A DNA stretch of 51,677 nucleotides. It comes from Microvirga brassicacearum (GTDB lineage Bacteria > Pseudomonadota > Alphaproteobacteria > Rhizobiales > Beijerinckiaceae). Under the pieces are notes generated by a model. The model was not told the origin of the DNA and did not search any database. It saw nothing but the letters and a program-made list of their open reading frames with translations. Below, one piece after another: positions 25,381 to 33,845 of the stretch. The position numbers and the translations under genes were made by a program. Location of the stretch: the NCBI RefSeq assembly GCF_008757455.1, contig NZ_VCMV01000042.1:1-51677 (forward strand), given 5' to 3'. Each line of letters starts with the position of its first letter. Position 1 is the first letter of the stretch.

Positions 25381-25505
25381 TGCCTTCCTCTCTCGAGCAA
25401 TTTGATTCACAGTGAGCATATGGCGTGATGGCCACAACGGAAAGGCTAGCGCGGTCATAGGCTGGCGGTTTTGCCCATTGGGTGGAACCCTGATTCAGCA
25501 TTGGT

Positions 25506-25640
25506 ATGAGCCGATACGATCTGACCGACTTCGAGTGGCGCGTTATCGAGCCGCTGCTGCCCAACAAACCGCGAGGCGTGCCGCGCGTCGATGACCCGCC
25601 GCGTGCTGAACGGCAAGCGCCTCTACCGATAGCGAGATGC
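25506..25640 (+). pseudogene. IS5-family transposase N-terminal fragment
   Basis: The frame opens MSRYDLTDFEWRVIEPLLPN, then KPRGVPRVDD, the start of many IS5/IS1182-type transposases. One extra C (CCC instead of CC, near 25597) shifts the expected RRVLNG out of frame, and nothing of the DDE catalytic core follows. A dead remnant of a once larger element. Confidence 0.8.
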
Positions 25641-25708
25641 TGCGCAAGCCCGTTTAGCCTTGGCAGCGTCCTCCGTTCGCGGTGCAAACGATCCGCGCTG
25701 CAGTGCTC

Positions 25709-26710
25709 TCACTTGGACAGGCGGCTTTTGTCCATCCGTAGCGTCACAACCAGCCCCTCTGCTGACCAATCGTATGCTAGAGAGCCCGCTAGCTGGCCCG
25801 CTATGCTGCGATTTACCAATCTGCTGCCGAAGCCAGCTGGTCCGGTAGGTTCCGAAACCGGTGGACCACCGCGTTCAGTCCAGGCGAGCACCACATCACT
25901 CCCGTCGAAGGTACACGAGACATCGAGGGTACCGGTCTCAACGGAGAGGGCCCCGTACTTCAATGAATTGGTGGCGAGTTCGTGGACAACCAACGCAATC
26001 GTTGTTGCCGCAGAGTCTCCGACTCCCATTCGCGGTACAGAGACGCGAACGCGACCGGTGAAAGCTCCCAAATCGTCATATGGAGCAAGAAGCACAGAAA
26101 GCAGATCCCCTAAAAGGGCAGCCTTCCCTTCCGTCCCTGGCAAGGGGCGGACCAGGTCGTGAGCCCGTCCGAGAGAACTAAGCCGGTTTATCAGGTCATT
26201 CGCCATGTCTTCAGCTGTCTTTGCCGACCGGGAGGTCCTCAAAGTCAGAGCAGTTGCTATGGTCAAAAGGTTCTTGACCCGGTGGCTCATTTCTCCAGCA
26301 AGCAGCTCATTTCCCTCTTCAGCCTGCTTGCGGCCAGTGACATCAAGGAAAATCCCGAACATGATCCGATTCACAATGCCGGAATCATTGCCTTGGCCGC
26401 GTGCGGAGACCCATCGAACCTCCTCATTCACCAGAATCCGAAAGTCGATCTCATAGGCGCCGAGGATTGCGCGCGTTGCTGCAAAGGCGGCCCTCACCCT
26501 GTCTCGATCAGCCGGGTGGATGTGTGACGACAAGTCTTCAAAGGTGACGCTTGAGCTGGTGTCGACCCCCCATAGGTCATAGGCTCGCTTGTCCATCACC
26601 AGTTCGTCGGTGTCGACGTTCCAGGACCAGAGTGCGACTTCGGCCGCCTCAATTGCGAGACGCAAATGGGTCTCGTCCCATACTCCGGGCTTTCGTTTAT
26701 CCAATGGCAC
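25709..26710 (-). CDS. PAS-domain HWE-family histidine kinase
   Basis: The 333-residue soluble kinase has one PAS domain (residues about 12-126, with PAC-like FRILVNEEVRWVSARGQG), the phosphoacceptor segment LAGEMSHRVKNLLT with H143, and an HWE-type ATPase domain with N-box HELATNSLKYGALS (N248) and GPAGFGSRLV as the G-loop. It lacks a receiver. Kinases like this commonly phosphorylate PhyR in the general stress response; the sigma factor 3 kb away supports that, but no PhyR is in the window. No EcfG-type promoter is seen upstream. Confidence 0.89.
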   Translation of the reverse strand: MPLDKRKPGVWDETHLRLAIEAAEVALWSWNVDTDELVMDKRAYDLWGVDTSSSVTFEDLSSHIHPADRDRVRAAFAATRAILGAYEIDFRILVNEEVRWVSARGQGNDSGIVNRIMFGIFLDVTGRKQAEEGNELLAGEMSHRVKNLLTIATALTLRTSRSAKTAEDMANDLINRLSSLGRAHDLVRPLPGTEGKAALLGDLLSVLLAPYDDLGAFTGRVRVSVPRMGVGDSAATTIALVVHELATNSLKYGALSVETGTLDVSCTFDGSDVVLAWTERGGPPVSEPTGPAGFGSRLVNRSIAGQLAGSLAYDWSAEGLVVTLRMDKSRLSK

Positions 26711-26778
26711 CGCGTACTGCCCTTTGCAAACCGACCGACTTGTAGCACAGACCTGCTCGCGACCTCACGCAACTTCCT

Positions 26779-27441
26779 ATAACAAAGAGGGTTGCTCCTC
26801 GCGCGCTGGCAGGGACGGAAGGCCATCTTCCCGTTCGCCTCGCGCCACAACGACAGACGCGAATGCGGAGGTCGGCGCGAGCCACCCGAAGGCCATGCCG
26901 GCGATCCTCACGCATCAAGACGAGTTCGAGGCGTGGCTCGCGGCCCCCAGGGAAGAGGCGCTGATGCTTCAAAGGCAGTTGCCCGACGGCGCCTTGAAGG
27001 ATGCTCGCCCTCGACAGGGTTCGCCTTGGTCCCCCTCACGCCCGTCCACGGCCGCCAGATACCGGCGAAGGCGGCGAGTGGCCGTTCCTCGGACAGCGCA
27101 AACCATGTGGGCGTTTTCCGCGGCTTGGTGTCCTCGTACTCACAGAACGACGTGAACGGCACCAGGCAGCGAAATTCCGGCTTAAGCCACCCGCGCCAGT
27201 ACGGGCTCTTGGTGTTGCGCACGTTCGTGACCGGGTAGTTGGACAGGTTCGGCGGAGGCGGGAAGCCCCATCGCATCATCTCGAGCACGCGCTCGCCGTC
27301 GCGCGAGGTGCGGACAATCGGCGCCACGCAATCCGGAAAGATTCCCGGAAGCGACGGGAGGTTGCCAGTGAGATCGCGCCCAACCCGGGACAGATCACGG
27401 ATCGCCTGCTGGCCTTTGGTAACGGAGTAGAGGTTGCAGAT
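26779..27441 (-). pseudogene. SRAP (HMCES/YedK-like) gene with inverted 3' segment
   Basis: SRAP proteins crosslink to abasic sites in single-stranded DNA through Cys2. Read leftwards from 27441, the minus strand encodes CNLYSVTKGQQAIRDLSRVG, then VLEMMRWGFPPPPNLSNYPV, CLVPFTSFCEYED and LAAFAGIWRPW, all family landmarks, down to about 27007. The C-terminal part (TTDANAEVGASHPKAMPAIL, then DEFEAWLAAP) lies on the plus strand at about 26842-26998, so that piece has been inverted. The codon before Cys is ATC rather than ATG. The gene is dead. Confidence 0.8.
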
Positions 27442-27516
27442 GTGGACGGCCCGCTTGTCAGGATGGTAGCAGACTTTTGACCAAATCGCTTGCTATCAGA
27501 TGTCCGGCCTGTTTGC
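26779..27516 (-). repeat. Direct repeat copy 1 (SRAP remnant plus 5' flank)
   Basis: Matches 51004-51541 in the same orientation. Similarity covers both ends of the SRAP gene and about 75 bases upstream of it (27442-27516), where the copies are almost identical apart from a C-run length difference. Confidence 0.75.
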
Positions 27517-27949
27517 TGGTGGACCGTCCCTTCGGTCGTAAGAACCAGCTCAAAGTTCCTGAACCATCTCCGCAGAGCAAACTGACGGCAAACTCGTGCA
27601 ATTGGCCCGGTCCGTTGCCTTAAGAACGGTGGAACTGTGTTCGCGCCTGATAATGCAGCAACCTGCTGCAGGCGGCGGGCCTGAGAGCAAATGTCTGCTC
27701 ATGCGCAACCGTAACCACCGGCGTGGTCGCTTAGGATGGCGGCTTTCAGGAGGCGACAACGTTGACTTCAACGTCCGACATGCGGCGCGAAGCTGCCTTT
27801 GAGGGTTGCTTATTGAAGTTCCACTGCTGGCACGTGTCCGAAGTACCGCTTTGGTCAGCGTATAGGCGGCAAGCCGACGTCATTGTAAACTCTCGATGTC
27901 GAACTTTGACCCACAGCGGACTTCCCGGTCTGCGCACTCCACTCGGACG
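27517..27949. other. Intergenic stretch with a diverged rhizobial-type repeat
   Basis: No gene seen. The part from about 27828 to 27920 resembles 38362-38450: both contain TGGCAC, TCCGAAGTAC, a GGTC followed by GC and TA, AGC-GACGT spacing, and TGACCCA. It looks like an old dispersed sequence rather than coding DNA. Confidence 0.45.
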
Positions 27950-28963
27950 TCATGCATCGGCTTGAATATCGGTCCCGGTCTCGATGATGAACAGATCCTT
28001 GTTCACCCAGGGGATCAGGGTCTGGATCTCCGGAAGCACGGTATCGAGGAGTACCGAACGACAAATCCGAGCTACCTGTCGTGGCATGTCGCCATGTTCC
28101 TCCTTTCGGGCAATGAGATAGAAACAACGCGACGTGCGAGGGCCCGGCAACGGATCCAACCTCGCCTTGCCGACGAAATGGCGTGCATGGAGCAGGCAAA
28201 GTGCAGTGGTCAAGGCCCACCCCGGACCCGCGGAGACCATGCTCAGCAGGGTGTCCGACGAGTCCATCTCGAATCGGTCGACAGGCTCGAGACCCAGCCT
28301 GCGGAGATGGACATCGACGTGGACGCCAAGCGACGACCGGCGGCTGTACCTGACCAGGGGCAACTGGTGGGCAAGTCCACGCAGCCCATCGATGGAAAGT
28401 CCAGAGTATTCAGCCGGGGTCACGAGCAGGAAAGGGTCGCGGAAAAGCTCGTGGCGTTCCAACCCTTCCACGGAGTCGAACGGATCGGTCGTGACGATTA
28501 GGTCGAGTTCCCGTCCCAGCAGCGCCTCGCGTATGGTGGCGTTGATCCCGGAGGAGCGGAGGGTGAGTTGCTGAGCGCGGCTTTGCAGGTGCGGCACGAT
28601 ATGGGGCCCGAAGGTGGAGGCGAAGCTGTCGGTGAGGCCCAGACGGATTTTGGGAAACGCGGCTTGGGCGCTCTGGCGAACAGCCGCCGAGATCTTCCGG
28701 GCCTCGAGCAGCATGGAGTCGGCATAGACCTGGAACCTGACGCCTGCCGGCGTTACGCGCAGTGGTCGGGCCGTGCGGTCGATCAGTTCGACCCCGACCA
28801 TCACTTCGATTTGCTTGAGCACCTGGGACACCGCCGATTGCGTCAGGCCAACCTTCTTGGCAGCGGCGGTCAGCGAACGTTCATGAACGATCTCGGCAAA
28901 GACGGCGAGAGATGAAAGCTCGACGAATTGTTCCCGGTCAACTCTGACTCTGCCCGGTGTCAT
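27950..28963 (-). CDS. LysR-family transcriptional regulator of the catabolic cluster
   Basis: The 337-residue protein has an N-terminal winged helix-turn-helix (FAEIVHERSLTAAAKKVGLT then QSAVSQVLKQIE) and a periplasmic-binding-protein-like effector domain from about residue 95 (PKIRLGLTDSFASTFGPHI). It is divergent from the ABC transporter operon, with a palindromic LysR box in between, so it probably controls that operon and responds to its substrate or an intermediate. I chose the ATG at 28963, with GGAG eight bases upstream; a GTG three codons earlier is also open. Confidence 0.9.
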   Translation of the reverse strand: MTPGRVRVDREQFVELSSLAVFAEIVHERSLTAAAKKVGLTQSAVSQVLKQIEVMVGVELIDRTARPLRVTPAGVRFQVYADSMLLEARKISAAVRQSAQAAFPKIRLGLTDSFASTFGPHIVPHLQSRAQQLTLRSSGINATIREALLGRELDLIVTTDPFDSVEGLERHELFRDPFLLVTPAEYSGLSIDGLRGLAHQLPLVRYSRRSSLGVHVDVHLRRLGLEPVDRFEMDSSDTLLSMVSAGPGWALTTALCLLHARHFVGKARLDPLPGPRTSRCFYLIARKEEHGDMPRQVARICRSVLLDTVLPEIQTLIPWVNKDLFIIETGTDIQADA

Positions 28964-29302
28964 CGAAAACACTCCATATCAGTCGCACTGAACCACCAGC
29001 ATAAATAAGATTGTTGATGATGGGCTTATAGACCCCTTCGCCAGCCAAAAGCACCGAAAAATGAAGGCTGCTGCGAGTCAATCTACCTGAAGACACGACT
29101 AAAGGGCGCAAAGAGCAGAAGGGACGGGAATATCGCTCCATTAGAATTGCTAATAGTAGCGATTTTTGCGAGAGCTCAAGCCGACCCCGTGCTAGCAATC
29201 TGACCGGTTCAGGAAATGGTCGCGCAACGGCCAGCCGGTGACCAAGGCAGGAAACGTTCAGTCAAGATATCCGACAAACGACCGGACAAGGAGGAGATCG
29301 AC
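28964..29302. other. Divergent control region of the LysR/ABC cluster
   Basis: A 339-base AT-richer region between the regulator and the transporter operon. It holds the palindrome at 29140-29154 and a strong GGAGGAG ribosome site at 29290-29296. No small gene is convincing. Confidence 0.6.
29140..29154. promoter_or_regulatory. LysR-type operator palindrome
   Basis: ATTAG-N5-CTAAT, a perfect 5-5-5 dyad that also fits the T-N11-A LysR box (29141 to 29153). It lies about 150 bases from the transporter start and 180 from the regulator start, the usual layout for a recognition site. Confidence 0.65.
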
Positions 29303-30307
29303 ATGTACAAGACGCGAAGGCAATTACTGGCGTCCGCCGTTGCTCTGACGCTGGCCGTCGGTTCCCCGGGGCTGGCGCTCGGCGCGGAGCTCGAGAAGGC
29401 CAAGGTTTCGTACGGCGGGTCTGCCTGGCTCAGCCATTACCCGGTCTGGGTCGGCATGAAGAAAGGCTACTTCACCAATCGGGGACTGACCGTCGATTGG
29501 AAGAACTTCAGCACCGGCTCGGCCCGCATGGCATCCCTTGCTGTCGGCGAGATCGAGTTCGGTGGCGCCGGCTCCATCTCGGCCATTGCCCTCATGGCCT
29601 CCGGCACGAAGGCCTTCTACGTTCTCGCCGCCCCGGACTCCTACGCCACGGTCGAAGGGATCATCACATCTTCGGACATCAAGACGGTCAAGGACCTCAA
29701 GGGCAAGAAGATCGGCGTGCCCTTCGCGACGAGCTCCCATGTGCTTGCGCTTGACGTCCTGGAACAGGCCGGCCTCGATCCGAACAAGGACGTCACCCTG
29801 ATCAACCTGCCGGCCAGCGACACGCCGAGCGCCCTGCGGGCCAAGCAGGTCGACGCCGTGGCGACCTGGACGCCCGCCTTCAACACGCTCAAGGCGCAGG
29901 CCAACACCCACGTGCTGCTCGATGCCAAGGAATTCAGCCTGTACAAGCAGTACAATCTCGGCCCAGGGCCCGACGTCCTGATCGCGAACCGTAGCTTCGT
30001 CGACAAGAACCCCAAGACCACGACCGCATTCCTCGATGGGTATTTCGAGGCCGCACGTTTCATTGCCGAGAACCCGAAGGACGCGGCCGCCCTCCTGACG
30101 GACCTGACCCAGTTGTCCCCCGAGGAACAACTCGCCGTCCTCAAAGACATTGAGTGGATTGGACGCGGGGAGCAGCAGAAGATCATGACCGCGGGCGGCT
30201 CGTTCACCAAGGGACTTCAGTCCCTCGCCGAATTGCTGGTGCGCTACAAGCAAATCGACAAGGCTCCCAAGGTCGACGACTGGGTCAAGACGGGGCTGAT
30301 GCAATGA
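29303..30307 (+). CDS. ABC transporter substrate-binding protein, NMT1/SsuA type
   Basis: The 334-residue periplasmic protein has a signal peptide (RRQLLASAVALTLAVGSPGL, cleavage near LALGA). The mature part starts KAKVSYGGSAWLSHYPVWVG and contains YFTNRGLTVDWK, GEIEFGGAGS, LKGKKIGVPFATSSH and VDAVATWTPAFN, the layout of NMT1/SsuA/TauA-like binding proteins for sulfonates, nitrate, pyrimidine precursors and small organic acids or amines. The ligand cannot be told from sequence. It is the first gene of the operon; its stop overlaps the permease start (ATGA). Confidence 0.92.
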   Translation: MYKTRRQLLASAVALTLAVGSPGLALGAELEKAKVSYGGSAWLSHYPVWVGMKKGYFTNRGLTVDWKNFSTGSARMASLAVGEIEFGGAGSISAIALMASGTKAFYVLAAPDSYATVEGIITSSDIKTVKDLKGKKIGVPFATSSHVLALDVLEQAGLDPNKDVTLINLPASDTPSALRAKQVDAVATWTPAFNTLKAQANTHVLLDAKEFSLYKQYNLGPGPDVLIANRSFVDKNPKTTTAFLDGYFEAARFIAENPKDAAALLTDLTQLSPEEQLAVLKDIEWIGRGEQQKIMTAGGSFTKGLQSLAELLVRYKQIDKAPKVDDWVKTGLMQ

Positions 30308-31125
30308 AATCGAACGTCGCAGTCACCGACTACGGGGCCCCTGAACGGGCCTCGTCCAAGGGAAAGGCTCAATGGCCAAGGGTTCCCAAGCTGGCCATCA
30401 GTCTGATCTCGTGCATAGCCCTCCTCTCCCTTTGGGAGGGTGTGACGAGGTTCGGGTTGGTCGAGCCGCTTTTCCTGCCCGCGCCGTCGCAGATCCTGAA
30501 CCGGGCCATGCTGATGAACGATCAGGGCATCCTCCTCGGCCATGTCGTGGCATCGACCTGGCGCGTGACGGTTGGCTTCCTGCTCGCCTCGCTGGTCGCG
30601 ATCCCACTGGGCATCTTCCTCGGCTTCTCCCCCTTGTCCCGGGCCGTGTTCGATCCGGTGCTGTCATTTCTCCGGCCGCTTCCCTCGATGAGTTGGATTC
30701 CCCTGTCGCTCCTCTGGTTCGGCATCGGCGAGTCGCAAAAGTACTCGATCGTGTTCATGGGAGCCTTCGCGCCATCGCTCCTGTATGTCATGGAAGCGAC
30801 GAAAGGCGTCGATCCCCTCCTGATCAAAGCGGCACAGAACCTCGGCGCGAAGTCCAAGGACGTCATGATCGAGGTGATCCTGCCGGCAAGCCTTCCCCAG
30901 ATCCTCAGCGGACTGAAGGTCATGCTGGGCATCGCCTGGACCTGCGTCATCTCGGCCGAGCTCGTGGCGGCCCGGGAAGGCCTCGGGTTCATGATCATGA
31001 ACGGCAAGGAGTACTTCCAGACCGATACGGTCGTCCTCGGCATGGTGCTCATCAGCATCACGGTGATGGCCACCGACCTGCTGTTCCGGTTCGTCGAAAA
31101 GAGGATCCTGCCATGGAAGGCCTGA
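30304..31125 (+). CDS. ABC transporter permease, SsuC/TauC type
   Basis: The 273-residue membrane protein has six hydrophobic segments and the EAA-type loop [20 protein letters not shown] that docks on the ATPase. The segment [19 protein letters not shown] is typical of the nitrate/sulfonate/bicarbonate permease family. It is coupled to the binding protein by a 4-base overlap and overlaps the ATPase gene by 13 bases. Confidence 0.92.
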   Translation: MKSNVAVTDYGAPERASSKGKAQWPRVPKLAISLISCIALLSLWEGVTRFGLVEPLFLPAPSQILNRAMLMNDQGILLGHVVASTWRVTVGFLLASLVAIPLGIFLGFSPLSRAVFDPVLSFLRPLPSMSWIPLSLLWFGIGESQKYSIVFMGAFAPSLLYVMEATKGVDPLLIKAAQNLGAKSKDVMIEVILPASLPQILSGLKVMLGIAWTCVISAELVAAREGLGFMIMNGKEYFQTDTVVLGMVLISITVMATDLLFRFVEKRILPWKA

Positions 31126-31901
31126 ACCAGATTCCCGTGATCCAGTTCACGAACGTGTCCAAGAGCTATGGCCCGATGCTGGCCCTGAACGATGTCACCT
31201 TGACCGTCGACGAGGGCGAGTTCGTCGTCATCGTCGGAGCCTCGGGCTGCGGCAAGAGCACGATGCTCAACATGATCGCCGGGTTCGACGAGCCGACCAA
31301 GGGTCGGATCCAGATCCAGGGCAAGGAGAATACGGGCGTCAATCCGCAATGCGGCATGGTCTTCCAGCAGTACGCCCTGTTTCCCTGGATGTCCGTCGAG
31401 GACAACATCGCGTTCGGCCTGAAGATGAAGGGCGAAGGCAGGGCGCAACGCCGCGCGCGGGCCCAGGAATACGTCGACATGGTGGGGCTGCGCGGTTTCG
31501 AGAAGTCTTATCCCAAGGCTCTCTCCGGAGGCATGCGCCAGCGCGTGGCAATCGCCCGCGTCCTAGCCAACAATCCCGGCGTCATGCTCTTCGACGAGCC
31601 GTTTGCCGCGCTCGATGCCATGACCCGTCAGGTCCTCCAAGAGCAACTGGTCCGGATCTACGAGCAGCAGCGCAAGACGATCCTGTTCATCACGCACTCC
31701 ATCGACGAGGCACTCCTCCTCTCGTCGCGGATCATCGTGATGTCGGCGCGGCCCGGCCGGATCGTGCAGGACATCCCGAACGACCTGCCTTACCCCAGGA
31801 ACGCTGATGTCCAGTTGTCGGATCGCTTCGTCGAGCTCAAGCGGCACATCTGGGACTCCGTCCAGGCAGAGGTAGTGCGCAGCATCGAGATCGCTGCATG
31901 A
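31113..31901 (+). CDS. ABC transporter ATP-binding protein, SsuB/TauB type
   Basis: The 262-residue ATPase has Walker [10 protein letters not shown] (42-50), the Q-loop in [11 protein letters not shown], signature LSGGMRQR (137-144), Walker B VMLFDE (157-162) and the H-loop [10 protein letters not shown]. The tail ([16 protein letters not shown]) is that of the nitrate/taurine/sulfonate importer ATPases. It completes a three-gene importer with the two preceding genes. Confidence 0.94.
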   Translation: MEGLNQIPVIQFTNVSKSYGPMLALNDVTLTVDEGEFVVIVGASGCGKSTMLNMIAGFDEPTKGRIQIQGKENTGVNPQCGMVFQQYALFPWMSVEDNIAFGLKMKGEGRAQRRARAQEYVDMVGLRGFEKSYPKALSGGMRQRVAIARVLANNPGVMLFDEPFAALDAMTRQVLQEQLVRIYEQQRKTILFITHSIDEALLLSSRIIVMSARPGRIVQDIPNDLPYPRNADVQLSDRFVELKRHIWDSVQAEVVRSIEIAA

Positions 31902-32024
31902 CCTCGGCCTGAGGCTCCACGAACCAATTCGACTTCCTTTCACCGGAGTGGAACACGGGCTGCCTGCGGCAGCGTCCCGCTGTGGCCGCTCGACCAAAAA
32001 AGGTGGGCCGCAAGGTTTCCCGAC

Positions 32025-33341
32025 ATGCACATCAAGAAACTTCCACGCGACGACCGCTCCTGCGGCTGGTACCAGCTCCTGCCCGATCCCAAGCCGGCCC
32101 GTACCCTATCGGGTCGGCAGTCGGCGGACTGGGTGGTGGTCGGCGCAGGCTTCGTCGGACTCGCGGCCGCCCGCCGCGTGGCGGCCCTGCGCCCGAACGA
32201 CCGCATCATGCTGATCGAGGCCCTCCGCATCGGTCAGGGTGCCTCCGGCCGCAATTCCGGCTTCGTCATCGATCTCCCGCACAAGCGCGATCTCGAGAAC
32301 CTGGATGTCGGTTACAAGAGCAAGGTGATGCGCCTCAACGAGGCAGCGATCTCGTCCCTGGAGGATGCGGTCCAACGCCATGGGATCGATTGCCAGTGGT
32401 CCCGGGCCGGCCGATATCAGGCGGCGGTCGGGAGCAGGGGACTCGAATACCTGACGACCTACAAGACGCTCTTGGACAACATCGGCCACCCCTATCGCTG
32501 GCTCGACCGTTCCTCTCTCGCGAGCGTGCTCGGCACGTCCTACTACGAGGCCGCGATCCACATCCCGACCGGGATCCTCATGCAACCCGCCGCGCTCGTC
32601 CGCGGGTTGGGCGAGACGCTTCCGCCGAACGTGGAAGTCTACGAGCAGTCGCCCATCACGAAGATCGACCGCAGCGCCGGAAGGATCGAACTGAGCACAT
32701 CCCAAGGATCGGTCGTGACGCCCCAACTGCTCCTCGGCACGAACGTGTTCTCGGCCGAGTTCGGATTCCTGCGACAGCGCATGGTGCCCGTGATGACGTT
32801 TGCCAGCATCACGCGTCCCCTGACGTCCCCGGAAATGGAGAGTTATGGCGGTGCGGACGACTGGGGACTGACGCCCGCCGACCATGCGGGGACGACGATG
32901 CGGTTCACGAGCGACCGCAGGCTGCTCATCCGCAACCAGCATCGCTTCGTGCCCGATTATACGGGAAAGGCGGATGACATCACGATCGTCCGACAGAACC
33001 ATCGCAAGGGCCTGATCGGCCGTTACCCGTGGGCGAAGGACGTGGAGTTCGAGCACACGTGGGGCGGCATCTGCGGCATGTCGCGAAACTACGCGGCATT
33101 TTTTGGGAAGATCGGTGACGGCGTCTACGCGTCGGCCTGCCATCAGGCCGTCGGCGCCGCCCGCGGTACGATTTCCGGGCAACTCCTCGCCGATCTGGCA
33201 ACAGGGCAGGACTCGCAGCTCCTGTCGGACATGGCCGACGTGTCGGGCATGCCTGCGCTCAATCCACCACAACCGTTCCTCGGTGTCGGTGTCCGCGCAC
33301 GCATGAAGTACGCGGCCTGGGCAAGCCGCAGCGAGCGGTAG
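32025..33341 (+). CDS. DAO-family FAD-dependent amine/amino-acid oxidase
   Basis: The 438-residue flavoprotein has the dinucleotide-binding motif VVGAGFVGLAAARR (39-51), ASGRNSGFVIDLPH, and a C-terminal FAD motif with GVYASACHQAVGAARG. The family includes glycine oxidase, gamma-glutamylputrescine oxidase (PuuB) and L-pipecolate oxidase (AmaA). They oxidise a C-N bond to an imine. Next to RidA and a 2-oxoadipate dioxygenase, the likely substrate is an amino acid or cyclic imino acid that leads to 2-oxoadipate, such as 2-aminoadipate; this is an inference. It starts 123 bases after the transporter ATPase. Confidence 0.88.
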   Translation: MHIKKLPRDDRSCGWYQLLPDPKPARTLSGRQSADWVVVGAGFVGLAAARRVAALRPNDRIMLIEALRIGQGASGRNSGFVIDLPHKRDLENLDVGYKSKVMRLNEAAISSLEDAVQRHGIDCQWSRAGRYQAAVGSRGLEYLTTYKTLLDNIGHPYRWLDRSSLASVLGTSYYEAAIHIPTGILMQPAALVRGLGETLPPNVEVYEQSPITKIDRSAGRIELSTSQGSVVTPQLLLGTNVFSAEFGFLRQRMVPVMTFASITRPLTSPEMESYGGADDWGLTPADHAGTTMRFTSDRRLLIRNQHRFVPDYTGKADDITIVRQNHRKGLIGRYPWAKDVEFEHTWGGICGMSRNYAAFFGKIGDGVYASACHQAVGAARGTISGQLLADLATGQDSQLLSDMADVSGMPALNPPQPFLGVGVRARMKYAAWASRSER

Positions 33342-33394
33342 CCCTGCGCCGCACGTACCGGAGAATAAGTTCTTTTGCAAAGGAGGATCGCACA

Positions 33395-33751
33395 ATGGCG
33401 ACCATAACCCGTCTTCGGAAGTCTCGGAGAATGAGTCAGATCGTGCGGCACGGGAGCACGATCCACCTGGCGGGACAAATTGCCGATGATTGCTCGCAAG
33501 CCATCGAGGGTCAGTCGCAGGAGGTCTTCGGCAACATCGACGCCCTGCTTGCGGAGATCGGCCTGACGAAATCATCCATTGTCTTCGCCCAGATGTGGCT
33601 GAGCGACCTCGCGGACTTCGCCGGCATGAACTCGGCTTGGGAGGCCTGGGTCGATCCGGAGGATCCACCTGGCCGGGCCACATGCCAGGTCGGTCTAGCC
33701 CGGGCGGGGGCCAGAATCGAGATCCTCATCACCGCAGCCGCCGAAGGCTGA
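33395..33751 (+). CDS. RidA/YjgF-family enamine/imine deaminase
   Basis: The 118-residue protein has the RidA core: IVRHGSTIHLAGQIADD at the start, SIVFAQMWLSDLADF in the middle, and at the end GRATCQVGLARAGARIEILI, in which the Arg of GRAT and the Glu of IEI correspond to the catalytic pair of RidA. RidA hydrolyses 2-imino or enamino acids to 2-oxoacids and ammonia, so it would process the product of the oxidase gene just upstream. A strong AAAGGAGG precedes the ATG. Confidence 0.88.
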   Translation: MATITRLRKSRRMSQIVRHGSTIHLAGQIADDCSQAIEGQSQEVFGNIDALLAEIGLTKSSIVFAQMWLSDLADFAGMNSAWEAWVDPEDPPGRATCQVGLARAGARIEILITAAAEG

Positions 33752-33845
33752 TCGGATGGAGCACATACCGCCTCAAGCCGGCCGTGAGGCATGTCCATCG
33801 CCATGAGACAACCAACGATCGACTCCCGAATACGGAGAATACCCG

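Noticed and set aside
29324..30304. 326-residue minus-strand frame opposite the binding protein
   Set aside because: Antisense shadow of the SsuA-like gene; no motifs and no RBS.
30372..31112. Upstream extension of the ATPase frame
   Set aside because: It overlaps the permease in another frame; the ATPase begins at 31113 with family-like sequence.
32106..33683. 525-residue minus-strand frame opposite the oxidase and RidA genes
   Set aside because: Composition is arginine/histidine-rich and without motifs, typical of the antisense of a high-GC gene; the plus strand has clear FAD and RidA motifs.
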